Assembly (NCBI RefSeq): GCF_029892845.1
Contig: NZ_JARXVT010000004.1
Location: 124,001-188,000, forward strand
Length of the DNA: 64,000 bases
Direction: 5' to 3'
Origin: Aurantimicrobium minutum
Lineage (GTDB): Bacteria > Actinomycetota > Actinomycetes > Actinomycetales > Microbacteriaceae
In this document: one piece after another, positions 1-10,866 of the stretch
How positions within the stretch are numbered: the first letter of the stretch is position 1
Layout of the letters: the number at the start of each line of letters is the position of its first letter
Made by a program: the position numbers and the translations under genes
Notes under the pieces: generated by a model
What the model saw: only the letters and a program-made list of their open reading frames with translations
Databases searched by the model: none
What the model was told of the DNA's origin: nothing

Positions 1-243
1 GGAACAGCTGCTGACATCATGAAAATTGCCATGATTGGTATCGAACAGGACCTTGTTGCACTTGAGTTAAAGTCACAATTACTACTTCAAGTTCATGATG
101 AGTTGGTTTTAGAAGTCATTGAATCTGAACGTGAACAGGTTGAAAAGATCGTGATTGATCGAATGGCTCATGCTGCGAAGTTGAGCGTTCCACTAGATGT
201 TCAAATTGGTATCGGCTCAAACTGGAATGAAGCCGCCCACTAG
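1..243 (+). CDS. polA: DNA polymerase I, C-terminal end (partial)
   Basis: Only the last 80 residues lie in the window; the frame is open from base 1 and ends at TAG. The segment begins with GTAADIMKIAM, the helix ending the family-A polymerase fingers/palm. It contains polymerase motif C, QVHDELVLEV (about nt 88-117), whose Asp-Glu pair binds the catalytic metals. The enzyme fills gaps in excision repair and removes RNA primers, which fits the uvr genes downstream. polA followed by rpsA and coaE is a conserved actinobacterial order. A short TCCGCG/CGCGGA hairpin follows at 251-268 but has no T-run. Confidence 0.93.
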   Translation, partial: GTAADIMKIAMIGIEQDLVALELKSQLLLQVHDELVLEVIESEREQVEKIVIDRMAHAAKLSVPLDVQIGIGSNWNEAAH

Positions 244-391
244 CCTGATATCCGCGAGTTTGCGCGGAAGTCTGTGGTGAAGTAATCTGAGAGATGCACA
301 TTTGTGCGTTCTATCCGTCTGCCCGAAAGACAATTCACCAGCTTGCTGTGTCTGAAGGCCTGAAGTAAGTAAATACTGGAGCACGTTTTAC

Positions 392-1852
392 ATGACGCTT
401 GTAGCAAAGAAGGCAGCCACTCAGGTTGCAATCAATGACATCGGTTCTGCTGAGGACTTCCTCGCCGCTGTCGAAAAGACCCTCAAGTTTTTCAACGATG
501 GAGACCTCATTGAAGGCACCGTTGTCAAGGTAGACCGCGACGAGGTTCTCCTTGACGTTGGCTACAAGACCGAAGGTGTTATTCCTTCCCGCGAACTTTC
601 CATCAAGCACGACATCGACCCTTCAGAGGTTGTCAAGGTCGGCGACACCGTTGAGGCTCTCGTTCTTCAGAAGGAAGATAAAGAAGGCCGCCTCATCCTC
701 TCCAAGAAGCGTGCACAGTACGAACGTGCATGGGGCGATGTTGAGAAGATCAAGGATGCTGACGGCATCGTTACCGGTTCGGTTATCGAAGTTGTTAAGG
801 GTGGCCTCATCGTTGACATCGGTCTTCGTGGATTCCTTCCTGCATCTCTCATTGAGCTGCGTCGCGTTCGTGACCTCACGCCTTACCTCGGCCAGGACAT
901 CGAAGCCAAGATTCTCGAGCTAGACAAGAACCGCAACAACGTAGTTCTTTCTCGCCGTGCGCTTCTTGAGCAGACTCAGTCCGAGAGCCGCAGCACCTTC
1001 CTGGTTAACCTCCAGAAGGGTCAGATCCGTAAGGGTGTCGTTTCCTCAATCGTCAACTTTGGTGCTTTCGTAGACCTCGGTGGCGTAGACGGTCTCGTCC
1101 ACGTTTCAGAGCTCTCCTGGAAGCACATCGAGCACGCTTCTGAAGTTGTTGAAGTTGGCCAGGAAGTTACTGTCGAAATCCTCGAAGTTGACATGGACCG
1201 CGAGCGTGTATCGCTTTCGCTCAAGGCAACTCAGGAAGACCCATGGCAGGTATTTGCCCGTACCCACGCAATCGGACAGGTTGCCCCCGGTAAGGTCACC
1301 AAGCTCGTTCCATTCGGTGCATTCGTTCGCGTTGCAGACGGTATCGAAGGTCTCGTTCACATCTCTGAGCTCTCCAGCAAGCACGTTGAACTCGCAGAGC
1401 AGGTTGTATCTGTTGGTGATGACGTCTTCGTCAAGGTCATCGACATCGACCTCGAGCGTCGCCGCATCTCGCTCAGCCTCAAGCAGGCTAACGAGGGTGT
1501 TGACCCTGAGGGCACCGAGTTCGATCCAGCTCTCTACGGCATGCTCACCGAGTATGACGAGACTGGCAACTACAAGTACCCAGAGGGCTTCGACCCAGAG
1601 ACCAACGAATGGCGTGAGGGCTTTGATGCCGCACGTGAGAAGTGGGAACTGGACTACGCAGCAGCTCAGGCTCGTTGGGAACAGCACAAGGTACAGGTCA
1701 AGGCAGCTAATGAAGCCGAAGCCAATATTCCTGATGCTCCAGCAGCTGCAGCTTCTGAAAGCACCTCTTTCTCCAGCGAGGCAGCTTCTGCTGGAACCCT
1801 CGCTGATGACGAGTCGCTTGCAGCACTTCGCGAGAAGCTTGCTGGCAACTAG
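392..1852 (+). CDS. rpsA: 30S ribosomal protein S1
   Basis: A 486-residue protein with four S1 RNA-binding (OB-fold) repeats at about residues 36-107, 124-192, 209-280 and 295-366. Repeats 3 and 4 carry the matching lines GLVHVSELSW and GLVHISELSS. The tail from about 370 is rich in Glu and Ala, as in actinobacterial S1, which has four repeats rather than the six of E. coli. It helps mRNA bind the 30S subunit. The ATG has a TGGAG Shine-Dalgarno about 10 nt upstream, so this gene keeps a leadered mRNA. A strong hairpin follows the stop. Confidence 0.97.
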   Translation: MTLVAKKAATQVAINDIGSAEDFLAAVEKTLKFFNDGDLIEGTVVKVDRDEVLLDVGYKTEGVIPSRELSIKHDIDPSEVVKVGDTVEALVLQKEDKEGRLILSKKRAQYERAWGDVEKIKDADGIVTGSVIEVVKGGLIVDIGLRGFLPASLIELRRVRDLTPYLGQDIEAKILELDKNRNNVVLSRRALLEQTQSESRSTFLVNLQKGQIRKGVVSSIVNFGAFVDLGGVDGLVHVSELSWKHIEHASEVVEVGQEVTVEILEVDMDRERVSLSLKATQEDPWQVFARTHAIGQVAPGKVTKLVPFGAFVRVADGIEGLVHISELSSKHVELAEQVVSVGDDVFVKVIDIDLERRRISLSLKQANEGVDPEGTEFDPALYGMLTEYDETGNYKYPEGFDPETNEWREGFDAAREKWELDYAAAQARWEQHKVQVKAANEAEANIPDAPAAAASESTSFSSEAASAGTLADDESLAALREKLAGN

Positions 1853-1868
1853 TCACAAGAGTTATCAG

Positions 1869-1896
1869 ATGGGTGGGTCCTTCGGGACCCACCCAT
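1869..1896 (+). terminator. rpsA hairpin terminator
   Basis: A perfect 12-bp stem (ATGGGTGGGTCC with its complement) closes on a TTCG tetraloop just after the rpsA stop. It has no long T-run, so it may rely on stem strength. It separates rpsA from the coaE promoter. Confidence 0.7.
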
Positions 1897-1903
1897 TACT
1901 CGT

Positions 1904-1909
1904 TAAGCT
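1904..1909 (+). promoter_or_regulatory. coaE -10 element, leaderless
   Basis: TAAGCT occupies exactly -12 to -7 relative to the coaE ATG at 1916, and no Shine-Dalgarno lies between. Transcription should therefore begin at the ATG. Confidence 0.55.
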
Positions 1910-1915
1910 GATGTT

Positions 1916-2509
1916 ATGAAATTGGTTGGCCTCACCGGCGGTATTGGCTCAGGAAAGTCCACAATCGCGCGCCGTTTGGCAGAACATGGTGCACACATCA
2001 TTGATGCAGATCAGGTGGCACGGGAAGTTGTTAAACCAGGCACACCAGCACTTGCTGAGATTGCTGCTGTCTTTGGTACACACGTCCTTTCAGCTGATGA
2101 CTCTCTAAACCGTGACGTCCTAGGCGACATCGTTTTTTCTGACCCTGCTAAACGGTTACAGCTCAATGCCATCGTTCACCCTGCTGTTCAAAAGAGGACT
2201 CAAGAGCTCATTGCTCAGGCACCTCACGATGCAGTTGTCGTCTATGACGTTCCGCTTCTCGTTGAAACGCAGAACGAATATTCCTTCGACGAAATCGTCG
2301 TCGCGACAGCCCCTGAAAGTGTGCGCGTTGAGCGCTTAATGGAACACCGTGGCATGTTGGAATCAGAAGCAGCTGCACGTATTGAGTCGCAGGCCCCTGA
2401 AGAGGAACGCCTCAAGATTGCAAGTCACATTATTGACACCAGTGGCGACATTCTTCACACCTACTCTCAGGTTGACGCTCTCTGGTCTCAGCTAAAAAAC
2501 GTAGACTAG
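1916..2509 (+). CDS. coaE: Dephospho-CoA kinase
   Basis: A 197-residue P-loop kinase that phosphorylates the 3'-OH of dephospho-CoA, the last step of coenzyme A synthesis. Walker A is GGIGSGKST at residues 7-15. The LID-type arginines and the DVPLLVE segment (about 111-117) are as in the family. The usual length is about 200 residues, so it is complete and lacks the extra C-terminal domain of the mycobacterial enzyme. It lies between rpsA and uvrB as in many actinobacteria, with only 4 nt before uvrB, so coaE-uvrB-uvrA-uvrC are probably cotranscribed. Confidence 0.95.
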   Translation: MKLVGLTGGIGSGKSTIARRLAEHGAHIIDADQVAREVVKPGTPALAEIAAVFGTHVLSADDSLNRDVLGDIVFSDPAKRLQLNAIVHPAVQKRTQELIAQAPHDAVVVYDVPLLVETQNEYSFDEIVVATAPESVRVERLMEHRGMLESEAAARIESQAPEEERLKIASHIIDTSGDILHTYSQVDALWSQLKNVD

Positions 2510-2513
2510 GGGA

Positions 2514-4595
2514 GTGGACCCCCGACGATCTGAGAAGCCTTTCAAGGTCGTGAGCGAGTATTCTCCCAGCGGTGATCAACCAACAGCCATTGCAGAACTA
2601 TCCGGTCGAATCAATGCCGGTGAGACAGACGTTGTTTTACTCGGAGCGACCGGTACCGGTAAGTCAGCAACCACAGCGTGGCTCGTTGAAGCGGTTCAAC
2701 GTCCGACCCTGATTCTTGCCCACAACAAAACTCTTGCGGCTCAATTAGCTACTGAATTCCGTGAGTTGATGCCGGACAACGCGATCGAGTATTTCGTCTC
2801 CTATTACGACTACTACCAGCCTGAAGCATACGTTCCACAAACAGATACTTTTATTGAAAAAGACAGTTCGATTAACGCTGAAGTAGAGCGCTTGAGGCAC
2901 TCCACAACGAACTCCCTCCTTACAAGACGTGATGTGGTGGTTGTCTCTACTGTGTCGTGTATCTATGGTTTAGGTGCTCCACAAGAGTATTTAGAAGCCA
3001 TGATCACCCTCCAAGTGGGGGAGAAGATTCCTCGAGAAGCGATCCTTCGCCAATTTGTTTCCATGCAGTATTCCCGCAACGACATCGATTTCAGTCGGGG
3101 AAATTTTCGCGTCCGCGGAGACACTATTGAAATCATTCCAATGTATGAAGAGCTTGCTGTTCGTATTGAAATGTTTGGTGATGAAATAGAGGCTCTGTAT
3201 AGCCTCCACCCACTCACTGGCGATGTCGTAGAGAAACTGGACATGGTCTCTGTTTTTCCTGCTTCGCATTACGTGGCCAGCGAAGAAATCATGAAGAAAG
3301 CCATCGTCACTATTCGTGAAGAGATGGAAGAGAGAGTTGCTGAGTTTGAGAAGCAGGGGAAGCTTCTGGAAGCACAACGTTTACGAATGCGAACCACCTT
3401 CGATCTCGAAATGATGCAGCAAATTGGATTCTGTTCCGGTATCGAGAACTATTCACGTCACATTGACGTTCGTGAACCAGGTGAAGCGCCTCAGTGTCTC
3501 CTTGATTATTTCCCCGATGATTTCTTGTGCGTCATTGATGAGTCCCATGTCACCGTTCCTCAAATTGGTGCAATGCACGAAGGAGACGCTTCTCGTAAAC
3601 GCACACTGGTTGAACATGGATTCCGTCTTCCGTCAGCGATGGATAATCGACCTCTTCGCTTCGATGAATTCAAAGAACGTGTTGGCCAAACCGTCTATCT
3701 CTCCGCAACTCCCGGTAAATATGAGATGGGCATCGCTGACGGTGTTGTCGAGCAGATCATTCGACCTACAGGCTTGGTTGACCCACAAATCGTCATCAAA
3801 CCGTCTCAGGGGCAGATAGATGACCTCTTAGAGCAAATACGTGTGCGTGCAGCTAAAGACGAACGTGTACTTGTCACAACTTTGACCAAGAAAATGGCAG
3901 AGGAACTCACTGACTTCCTCACCGAAGCTGGTGTGCGTGTTCGTTACCTTCACTCAGACGTGGACACATTGCGCAGGGTTGAGTTACTCACGGAACTTCG
4001 CCAAGGAGTATTTGACGTCCTTGTGGGTATCAACCTGCTCCGTGAAGGTTTGGACTTACCTGAAGTTTCTCTTGTCGCAATTTTGGACGCAGACAAAGAA
4101 GGATTCCTCCGTTCCGCAACGTCACTGATTCAGACCATTGGACGAGCTGCACGTAACGTCTCAGGTGAAGTGCATATGTACGCAGATGTCGTCACTAAAT
4201 CAATGGCCCAAGCCATTGAGGAGACAACTCGACGCCGTGAAAAACAGGTTGCTTATAACCTCGCTCATGGTATTGATCCCCAGCCTCTTCGTAAGAAGAT
4301 TGCAGACATCACAGCTATGTTGCAACGGGAAGAAGCAGACACTGCAGAGCTCCTCTCTGACACAGGGAATAAGAAGTCAAAGTCAGGTGCATCGCGACCC
4401 AGTACTTCTACTCTGCTTACCCCACGAATTGGTGCAGCCGGTGCTACTGAACTCGAAAACATCATCGGCGACCTCAATGAGCAAATGCTCGTTGCCGCTG
4501 CAGAATTAAAGTTTGAACTCGCTGCCCGATTACGAGATGAACTCTCGGAACTCAAACGTGAACTTCGCATCATGAAAGAAGCTGGACATGCCTAA
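2514..4595 (+). CDS. uvrB: Excinuclease ABC subunit B
   Basis: A 693-residue damage-verification helicase of nucleotide excision repair. Walker A GATGTGKS is at residues 44-51. The DNA-inserting beta-hairpin region follows ([12 protein letters not shown], about 95-110), then DESH near 341, helicase motif YLSATPG, a helicase C domain, and a C-terminal UVR motif (about 650-685) that binds UvrC. It starts with GTG 4 nt after the coaE stop; [21 protein letters not shown] is the normal N-terminus of the family. The end overlaps uvrA by 8 nt, giving translational coupling. Confidence 0.98.
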   Translation: MDPRRSEKPFKVVSEYSPSGDQPTAIAELSGRINAGETDVVLLGATGTGKSATTAWLVEAVQRPTLILAHNKTLAAQLATEFRELMPDNAIEYFVSYYDYYQPEAYVPQTDTFIEKDSSINAEVERLRHSTTNSLLTRRDVVVVSTVSCIYGLGAPQEYLEAMITLQVGEKIPREAILRQFVSMQYSRNDIDFSRGNFRVRGDTIEIIPMYEELAVRIEMFGDEIEALYSLHPLTGDVVEKLDMVSVFPASHYVASEEIMKKAIVTIREEMEERVAEFEKQGKLLEAQRLRMRTTFDLEMMQQIGFCSGIENYSRHIDVREPGEAPQCLLDYFPDDFLCVIDESHVTVPQIGAMHEGDASRKRTLVEHGFRLPSAMDNRPLRFDEFKERVGQTVYLSATPGKYEMGIADGVVEQIIRPTGLVDPQIVIKPSQGQIDDLLEQIRVRAAKDERVLVTTLTKKMAEELTDFLTEAGVRVRYLHSDVDTLRRVELLTELRQGVFDVLVGINLLREGLDLPEVSLVAILDADKEGFLRSATSLIQTIGRAARNVSGEVHMYADVVTKSMAQAIEETTRRREKQVAYNLAHGIDPQPLRKKIADITAMLQREEADTAELLSDTGNKKSKSGASRPSTSTLLTPRIGAAGATELENIIGDLNEQMLVAAAELKFELAARLRDELSELKRELRIMKEAGHA

Positions 4596-7449
4596 ACCAC
4601 AGAACACACACTCACATTTGAGTGTCAAAGGTGCCCGTGTTCACAACCTGCAAAACGTTGATCTGGAAATCCCTCGTGATTCCCTAGTTGTCTTCACTGG
4701 GCTATCAGGTTCGGGCAAGTCTTCACTTGCCTTTGACACCATCTTTGCTGAAGGTCAACGTCGTTATGTTGAGTCCCTTTCTGCTTATGCACGTCAGTTC
4801 CTAGGCCAGGTCGATCGTCCTGACGTTGATTTCATCGAAGGCCTCTCTCCAGCTGTCTCAATTGATCAAAAGTCCACGAACCGTAACCCTCGATCAACAG
4901 TGGGCACGATCACGGAGATTTATGACTACATGCGACTGCTGTGGGCCCGTATCGGAATTCCGCACTGCCCTGAATGCGGCGAGATTATTCAGTCTCAGAC
5001 TGTTCAGCAAATCGCTGATCAGCTCATGGATTTGCCGGAAGGTACTCGCTACCAAGTAGTAGCACCGGTTGTTTCACAGAAGAAGGGTGAGTTTGTAGAT
5101 CTATTTGCTGAGCTCACTGCATCCGGATACTCGCGTGTCATTGTGGACGGAGAAGTTGTTCAACTTGCGGAAGCACCGGCACTCAAAAAGAGCTTCAAAC
5201 ACGATATTTCCGTGGTTATTGACCGCTTGGTAGCAGGTCCTGAACTTCTTTCTCGTCTCACTGATTCTTTGGAAACAGCTCTCAAGCTCACCAGCGGAAC
5301 AGTAGAAATCAATTACGTTGACCAGGAAGGGGATGGTGCATGGCAATCATTCAGCGAGAAGCTCTCGTGCCCCAACGCACACCCCATTCAATTAGCTGAA
5401 ATTGAACCACGCACGTTCTCGTTCAACTCTCCCTTTGGCGCTTGTCCTGTCTGCTCTGGATTAGGTACCAAGATGTCCGTAGATGAAGAGCTCTTGATGG
5501 GCGACCCTTCTCTTTCCATCAATGACGGTGTCATCATTCCTTGGGCTACCCAGGGTAAGGGTCTGTTCCAGTACTACGAGAAACTTCTCCTCGGTCTTGC
5601 ATCAGATCTTGAGTTCTCTCTTGATTCACCGTGGGAAGAACTCGACGAAGAAGTTCGTGAAGCAGTCATGAACGGAAATAACTTTAACGTTCGCGTGAAA
5701 TGGAAAAACCGTTACGGTCGTGAAGTTCAATACAGTTCTGGGTTTGAAGGTGTTGTTCCTTACATTGAACGTCAATATCTTCAAGCAGATACCGACGTTC
5801 AGCGTGCACGATGGGCTGAATACCTTCGAGAAGTACCTTGCGCCGAGTGTGCTGGACAGCGCCTGAAGCCAGAAGTACTTGCAGTCAAAATCAACGGTCT
5901 TTCCATTGCTGACCTTGCTGAGCTACCTCTGTCAGATGCACGTAATTTTATGGATGGCCTCACCCTCACCGATCGTGATGCCATGATTGCTGCCCAGGTT
6001 CTCCGAGAAATTAGAGCACGACTGAACTTCTTGATTGAAGTGGGTCTTACCTATCTCAATCTCTCACGTGCAGCCGGCTCGCTGTCCGGTGGTGAGGCAC
6101 AACGCATTCGTCTGGCAACTCAGATTGGTTCCGGCCTGACCGGAGTCCTCTATGTCCTTGATGAACCTTCAATTGGTTTGCACCAAAGAGACAACCGCCG
6201 ACTTATTGACACACTCATCAAGCTTCGCGACCTGGGTAACACACTCATTGTTGTTGAACATGATGAGGACACCATTCACACCGCAGACTGGATTGTGGAT
6301 ATCGGTCCCGGTGCAGGTGTTAACGGTGGAAAGGTTGTTCACTCCGGTGACTATGATTCACTTCTGAAGAACACTGAATCAATAACTTCAGACTATGTTT
6401 CTGGGCGCACAAAGATTGAAATTCCCAAGAAGCGACGTGCCATTGATAAAGACCGAGAAATCACGGTTGTGGGAGCTGAAGCAAATAACCTCAAGAAGGT
6501 CACTGCTACGTTCCCTCTTGGCACACTCACTGCTGTAACGGGTGTGTCAGGTTCTGGTAAGTCTTCACTGGTCAACGACATTCTTTACAAGGTGCTTGCC
6601 AACAAGCTCAACGGCGCTCGTACCGTCGCTGGTAAGCATGTTCGAGTTACCGGCTTGGAACACCTCGATAAGGTCATTCACGTTGATCAGAACCCGATTG
6701 GCCGTACTCCCAGGTCAAACCCTGCTACCTACACAGGGGTATTCGACAAGATCCGTACTCTGTTCTCTGAAACCACAGAGTCAAAGACACGTGGCTATCA
6801 GCAGGGACGATTCAGCTTCAACGTCAAGGGTGGACGCTGTGAAGCATGTGCAGGTGATGGCACGCTCAAAATCGAGATGAACTTCCTGCCGGATGTTTAT
6901 GTTGACTGTGAGGTCTGCCACGGTAAGCGCTATAACCGTGAAACCCTGCAGGTTCGTTACAAGGGCAAGAACATCTCAGAGGTTCTTGATATGCCTATTG
7001 CCGAAGCAGCGGAGTTCTTTGAGGCAATCACGTCGATTCATCGCTTCCTCAAAACACTTGTCGATGTGGGCCTTGGCTATGTTCGCCTGGGCCAAAGTGC
7101 AACGACTCTCTCCGGGGGAGAGGCCCAACGTGTGAAGCTAGCAACTGAGCTTCAAAAGCGTAGTAACGGCCGCAGTATCTACGTCCTCGATGAGCCCACT
7201 ACAGGTCTTCACTTTGAAGACGTTCGTAAACTCTTATTGGTTTTGAATTCTCTCGTTGATAAGGGCAACACCGTCATCGTCATTGAGCACAACCTCGATG
7301 TCATCAAGAGCGCTGACTGGCTGATTGACTTAGGCCCAGAGGGTGGAGCCGGTGGTGGAGAGATCATTGCTGTGGGCACGCCTGAACAGGTAGCTAAGAG
7401 CACCAAAAGCCACACGGCTACGTTCCTCCGAGAGATCATCGCGACCTAG
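4588..7449 (+). CDS. uvrA: Excinuclease ABC subunit A
   Basis: A 953-residue dimeric ABC ATPase that finds bulky lesions and loads UvrB. It has two ATPase modules: P-loops GLSGSGKSS (residues 38-46) and GVSGSGKSS (about 651-659), each with a signature LSGGEAQR. Zinc-binding cysteine pairs are visible: CPECGE near 129, CPVCSG near 287, and CEACAGDG...CEVCHGKRY near 750-780. The start is ATG inside the end of uvrB. Length is normal for the family. UvrC begins 2 nt after its stop, completing an uninterrupted uvrB-uvrA-uvrC set. Confidence 0.98.
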   Translation: MPKPQNTHSHLSVKGARVHNLQNVDLEIPRDSLVVFTGLSGSGKSSLAFDTIFAEGQRRYVESLSAYARQFLGQVDRPDVDFIEGLSPAVSIDQKSTNRNPRSTVGTITEIYDYMRLLWARIGIPHCPECGEIIQSQTVQQIADQLMDLPEGTRYQVVAPVVSQKKGEFVDLFAELTASGYSRVIVDGEVVQLAEAPALKKSFKHDISVVIDRLVAGPELLSRLTDSLETALKLTSGTVEINYVDQEGDGAWQSFSEKLSCPNAHPIQLAEIEPRTFSFNSPFGACPVCSGLGTKMSVDEELLMGDPSLSINDGVIIPWATQGKGLFQYYEKLLLGLASDLEFSLDSPWEELDEEVREAVMNGNNFNVRVKWKNRYGREVQYSSGFEGVVPYIERQYLQADTDVQRARWAEYLREVPCAECAGQRLKPEVLAVKINGLSIADLAELPLSDARNFMDGLTLTDRDAMIAAQVLREIRARLNFLIEVGLTYLNLSRAAGSLSGGEAQRIRLATQIGSGLTGVLYVLDEPSIGLHQRDNRRLIDTLIKLRDLGNTLIVVEHDEDTIHTADWIVDIGPGAGVNGGKVVHSGDYDSLLKNTESITSDYVSGRTKIEIPKKRRAIDKDREITVVGAEANNLKKVTATFPLGTLTAVTGVSGSGKSSLVNDILYKVLANKLNGARTVAGKHVRVTGLEHLDKVIHVDQNPIGRTPRSNPATYTGVFDKIRTLFSETTESKTRGYQQGRFSFNVKGGRCEACAGDGTLKIEMNFLPDVYVDCEVCHGKRYNRETLQVRYKGKNISEVLDMPIAEAAEFFEAITSIHRFLKTLVDVGLGYVRLGQSATTLSGGEAQRVKLATELQKRSNGRSIYVLDEPTTGLHFEDVRKLLLVLNSLVDKGNTVIVIEHNLDVIKSADWLIDLGPEGGAGGGEIIAVGTPEQVAKSTKSHTATFLREIIAT

Positions 7450-7451
7450 TT

Positions 7452-9326
7452 ATGGCCGATACCGTCCCGTATCGCCCCCAAACAGGCGATATTCCGACAG
7501 ATCCCGGAGTTTATAGATTCCGAGATGAGTCTGGACGCATTTTGTATGTGGGAAAGGCTAAGAATCTCAGAGCTCGACTAACGAGCTACTTTGCACCTCT
7601 GAACACGCTCCATGAACGCACCCGTCGCATGGTCACCTCTGCGGCAAGCGTGGAGTGGACCATTGTAGGAACAGAATTTGAAGCCTTGCAGCTGGAGTTC
7701 ACCTGGATTAAAGAGTTTGACCCACCGTTCAATATTCAATTTCGTGACGATAAGAGCTACCCCTATCTCGCTATCACTCTGGGGGAGAAGATTCCCCGTG
7801 TCATGGTGACGCGAACCCGAAAGATTGAAAATGCTCGATATTTCGGTCCCTATACAAAGACATGGGCAATCAGAGAAACGCTTGATCTGATCCTTCCCGT
7901 CTTCCCTGTGAGGACCTGTTCAGAGGGTGTGTATAAAAAAGCAGAGAAAGCGAAACGCCCTTGCTTACTTGGTGACATTGGCCGTTGCGCTGCTCCGTGT
8001 GCAGGGCGCGTATCACCTGAGGAACATCGCTCTATCGCTCTAGATTTAGCAACATTCATGACCGGAAAGAACGATGCCCACATCAAGAATCTCAAAGAGA
8101 AGATGGCGCAAGCATCCTCTAGTCAAGACTATGAATCAGCGGCAAAATATCGCGACAATATTCAAGCACTAGAAACGGTTGCTTCAAAGAGTGCTGTTGT
8201 GCTCAGCGATGACGTGGACACTGATGTCTTTGGTTTGGCTAGCGATGAACTCTCAGCCGCAGTACAACTGTTCATCGTTCGTGAGGGTCGTATTCGAGGA
8301 GTACATTCCTGGAATGTTGATACTGAATTAGACGTTTCGATTAGTGAACTCGTCGACAATATGCTCAGAACGGCATATGACAATGATGAGGTCCCTCCTC
8401 GTGACATCATCGTCCCTGAACTTCCAGAAGATGCGCCTGCTCTGACTACATGGCTCAGCGAGATTCGCCGAGAACGTCTGGGCGACGAAAGAGCCGCAAG
8501 CGTCAAGCTAAGAGTTGCTCATCGAGGGGATTTAGCTGCTCTTGCCAGCACCGTTAAACACAATGCCCAACAAGCATTGATTCTTTATAAAACTAAGCGG
8601 CGTGCCGATTACGTTACAAGGACCAAAGCTCTCAGTGATGTTCAAGAGGCGTTAGGGCTTCCAGAATCACCTTTACGAATTGAATGCTTCGACGTATCCC
8701 ATTTGGGTGGAACGAAAATCGTTGCGTCCATGGTGGTTTTTGAGGACGGTCTTGCCAAAAAGAGCGACTACCGCAAGTTCAGCATTGCTCAAGCACGTGA
8801 TGACACCGATGCCATGAATCAGGTACTCACCAGACGGGCTGCATATTTGACCGGTCAAGAAGAAGACACAGAAAAGAAGGCTTCAAGTTTCTCCTACCCA
8901 CCTGGCCTGTTTGTTGTCGATGGAGCTTTACCTCAGGTGAATGCAGCCGCCAAGGCACTTGACGCAGCTGGTCTCTCACATATTCCCATTGTCGGATTAG
9001 CAAAACGACTTGAAGAGTTGTGGCTACCGGGTGAGAAGTTCCCCATCATTCTTCCTCGAAACTCAGAAGCTTTATTTCTTTTTCAACAGCTACGCGATGA
9101 GGCGCATCGTTTTGCCATCACGTTCCAAAGAGCATCGCGAAAACGCGACATCAATACCGTCTTGTCAGAAGTTCCCGGGATGGGGCCGGCAAAGGTCAAG
9201 GCTGTCCTGGCTCAGTTTGGTTCAGTTGCACAGTTACGCAAAGCAAGTGTTGAAGAAATTTCTCTCACACCACAGATCAGCCCAGCAATTGCTCAAGCAA
9301 TCAAAGACACTTTGTCTAACCGCTAA
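7452..9326 (+). CDS. uvrC: Excinuclease ABC subunit C
   Basis: A 624-residue dual-incision nuclease. It has an N-terminal GIY-YIG domain (GVYRF...[14 protein letters not shown], about 17-48), a Cys cluster near 153-177, a UVR motif (about 208-243) that meets UvrB, an RNase H-like nuclease half ([19 protein letters not shown]) and C-terminal helix-hairpin-helix motifs ([13 protein letters not shown]). The ATG follows the uvrA stop by 2 nt. In most actinobacteria uvrC is followed by rapZ, yvcK and whiA; here a convergent phosphodiesterase gene shares its stop region (4-nt overlap). Confidence 0.97.
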   Translation: MADTVPYRPQTGDIPTDPGVYRFRDESGRILYVGKAKNLRARLTSYFAPLNTLHERTRRMVTSAASVEWTIVGTEFEALQLEFTWIKEFDPPFNIQFRDDKSYPYLAITLGEKIPRVMVTRTRKIENARYFGPYTKTWAIRETLDLILPVFPVRTCSEGVYKKAEKAKRPCLLGDIGRCAAPCAGRVSPEEHRSIALDLATFMTGKNDAHIKNLKEKMAQASSSQDYESAAKYRDNIQALETVASKSAVVLSDDVDTDVFGLASDELSAAVQLFIVREGRIRGVHSWNVDTELDVSISELVDNMLRTAYDNDEVPPRDIIVPELPEDAPALTTWLSEIRRERLGDERAASVKLRVAHRGDLAALASTVKHNAQQALILYKTKRRADYVTRTKALSDVQEALGLPESPLRIECFDVSHLGGTKIVASMVVFEDGLAKKSDYRKFSIAQARDDTDAMNQVLTRRAAYLTGQEEDTEKKASSFSYPPGLFVVDGALPQVNAAAKALDAAGLSHIPIVGLAKRLEELWLPGEKFPIILPRNSEALFLFQQLRDEAHRFAITFQRASRKRDINTVLSEVPGMGPAKVKAVLAQFGSVAQLRKASVEEISLTPQISPAIAQAIKDTLSNR

Positions 9327-10033
9327 TTTTTGAGTTCACTCACAGCAAGATCTGTTCTGTCAGTTACGATTCCATCTACTCCGGCATGAATCAGTTGTGA
9401 CATCTTCTCGGGGTCGTTGATTGTCCACACATGCACAAGAACACCAGCTTTGTGAAACATCGTCACTAGACGGGGTGAGGCAATGTTTATTCCAAGAGCA
9501 CGAGCAGGAATTTGAACTGCGTCAAAAGGTTTCAAGAGTTTATTGACGAGCCATTGCTGTCCGAACAATCCCGCGAAGAGTGCAGGGGCAAATTCCTTCA
9601 CTGAAGGAGAAGACGCTGTTCCAGGAGCAAGCAACATTATCGCTTTACGCCTAGTTGCATCAAAAGAAGTAATGAGCACTCTGTTGTGAGCAGAAAATTC
9701 ATTGATGTCTTCAGCTACGGGCTCAGAGGCTTCACTGTTCTTGATGTCGATGTTGAACTTCACATGAGGGAATTTCGACAGTGCTTGATGCAAAGTGGGG
9801 ATGTATTCGGGGAGTTCTGAAGCCATTAATGAATTGAGAAGAACTCCATCGATATCGTCATCATGGAACAAAACTGCCACACCGTCTTTTGTGCCATGTG
9901 CGTCTGTTTCAATGAAATCTGCACCGGCATCCAGAGCCGCTGTGAATGCCTTCAAAGAGTTGGGCTCAACATTCAGTGCGAGGCCTTGGTGAGCAAGAAT
10001 GTGGGGGAGGGCTGAATCCAAATACGGGTGCAC
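9323..10033 (-). CDS. Glycerophosphodiester phosphodiesterase
   Basis: A 236-residue TIM-barrel GDPD protein, which would hydrolyse glycerophosphodiesters to glycerol-3-phosphate and an alcohol. It shows the family start HQG, the metal and catalytic line [20 protein letters not shown], and the C-terminal [26 protein letters not shown]. No signal peptide is seen, so it should be cytoplasmic like UgpQ. The GTG start is fixed by a TAGCCT -10 element at -12. It could feed glycerol-3-phosphate metabolism together with glpK 7 kb away, but the two are not linked in an operon. The substrate is not determined by the sequence. Confidence 0.85.
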   Translation of the reverse strand: MHPYLDSALPHILAHQGLALNVEPNSLKAFTAALDAGADFIETDAHGTKDGVAVLFHDDDIDGVLLNSLMASELPEYIPTLHQALSKFPHVKFNIDIKNSEASEPVAEDINEFSAHNRVLITSFDATRRKAIMLLAPGTASSPSVKEFAPALFAGLFGQQWLVNKLLKPFDAVQIPARALGINIASPRLVTMFHKAGVLVHVWTINDPEKMSQLIHAGVDGIVTDRTDLAVSELKN

Positions 10034-10039
10034 GGCTAG

Positions 10040-10045
10040 AGGCTA
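10040..10045 (-). promoter_or_regulatory. GDPD gene -10 element, leaderless
   Basis: On the minus strand TAGCCT sits exactly at -12 to -7 of the GTG at 10033, with no Shine-Dalgarno. The same hexamer at the same spacing precedes the leuA leader peptide. Confidence 0.55.
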
Positions 10046-10062
10046 ACACTCTCGCGGCTTGG

Positions 10063-10068
10063 TAGTCT
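10063..10068 (+). promoter_or_regulatory. Candidate -10 element of the SDR gene
   Basis: TAGTCT lies 37 nt before the GTG start, predicting a leader of about 25 nt that carries the AAAGGAG ribosome binding site. It is divergent from the GDPD promoter. Confidence 0.4.
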
Positions 10069-10099
10069 GCTTGAGGAAACTTTTACAAAGGAGACTGAC

Positions 10100-10864
10100 G
10101 TGTCGAACCCATTAGCTGCCGGATCACTTTCTGGAAAGCGCGCTTTAGTTACTGGATCTTCCCGCGGTATTGGCGCTGACACGATCAATTATTTTGCTGA
10201 AGCAGGCGCCAAAGTTGTCGTGAATTTCCGCAACAAAGAAGCTCGCGCTCTGAAGATTGTTGATGCGATTAAGGCAAATGGCGGAGAAGCCATTGCTGTG
10301 GGGGCTGACCTCACTGATCCATCTTCGGTTGCAGCAATGTTCTCCGCAGCACAAGATGCATTTGGCGGTCTTGACATCCTCGTAATGAATGCGTCCGGAG
10401 GCATGGAAGCCGGGATGGGCGATGACTACGCCATGAAACTCAATCGAGACTCTCAGGTGAATCTCCTCAAGGCAGCCCTGGAGGTTCTCGTGGATGGAGC
10501 TCGTGTGGTTTTTGTCACCAGCCACCAAGCACACTTCATCCGCACCACTCCAACCATGGACGAGTACCTTCCTGTAGCGCTGTCTAAGCGTGCTGGGGAA
10601 GATGCGTTGCGTGACATGATTCCTGAACTTGAAGCCCGTGGTATCGGTTTCACCGTCGTATCGGGAGACATGATTGAAGGCACTATTACTGCCACCTTGC
10701 TAGAGCGAGCCAACCCTGGTGCGATCAACGCTCGTAAAGAATCAGCTGGAAAGCTCTATAACGTTAGTGAGTTTGCTGCAGAGGTAGCTCTTGCTGCAGT
10801 TGAGCCAGTACCTGCAGATAACACTCGCCTCGTTGGCGACGTGAGCTCTTTCGTAGCGGAGTAA
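10100..10864 (+). CDS. Short-chain dehydrogenase/reductase
   Basis: A 254-residue Rossmann-fold SDR. The cofactor motif TGSSRGIG is at about residues 18-25, followed by VVVNFRN, which suggests NADP(H). The NNAG-equivalent is reduced to MNASGG. The active-site segment reads EYLPVALSKRAGEDAL: the residue four before Lys, normally the catalytic Tyr, is Val, and a Tyr lies seven before it instead. Activity may therefore be altered. The GTG start has an AAAGGAG site 7 nt upstream. The Nudix gene begins 2 nt after its stop, so the two form an operon. Substrate unknown. Confidence 0.85.
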   Translation: MSNPLAAGSLSGKRALVTGSSRGIGADTINYFAEAGAKVVVNFRNKEARALKIVDAIKANGGEAIAVGADLTDPSSVAAMFSAAQDAFGGLDILVMNASGGMEAGMGDDYAMKLNRDSQVNLLKAALEVLVDGARVVFVTSHQAHFIRTTPTMDEYLPVALSKRAGEDALRDMIPELEARGIGFTVVSGDMIEGTITATLLERANPGAINARKESAGKLYNVSEFAAEVALAAVEPVPADNTRLVGDVSSFVAE

Positions 10865-10866
10865 CC

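Noticed and set aside
251-268. Hairpin TCCGCG/CGCGGA after polA as a terminator
   Set aside because: The stem is only 6 bp with no T-run, so it is too weak to call. The rest of the 148-bp polA-rpsA gap shows no clear promoter.
1106-1687. Long open frame antisense to rpsA (193 codons)
   Set aside because: It lies wholly inside rpsA, has no ribosome binding site or family resemblance, and is explained by the codon use of rpsA on the other strand. The same applies to frames antisense to qcrB (22827-23594) and ctaC (27172-27963) and one opposite the HdeD-like gene (11294-11860).
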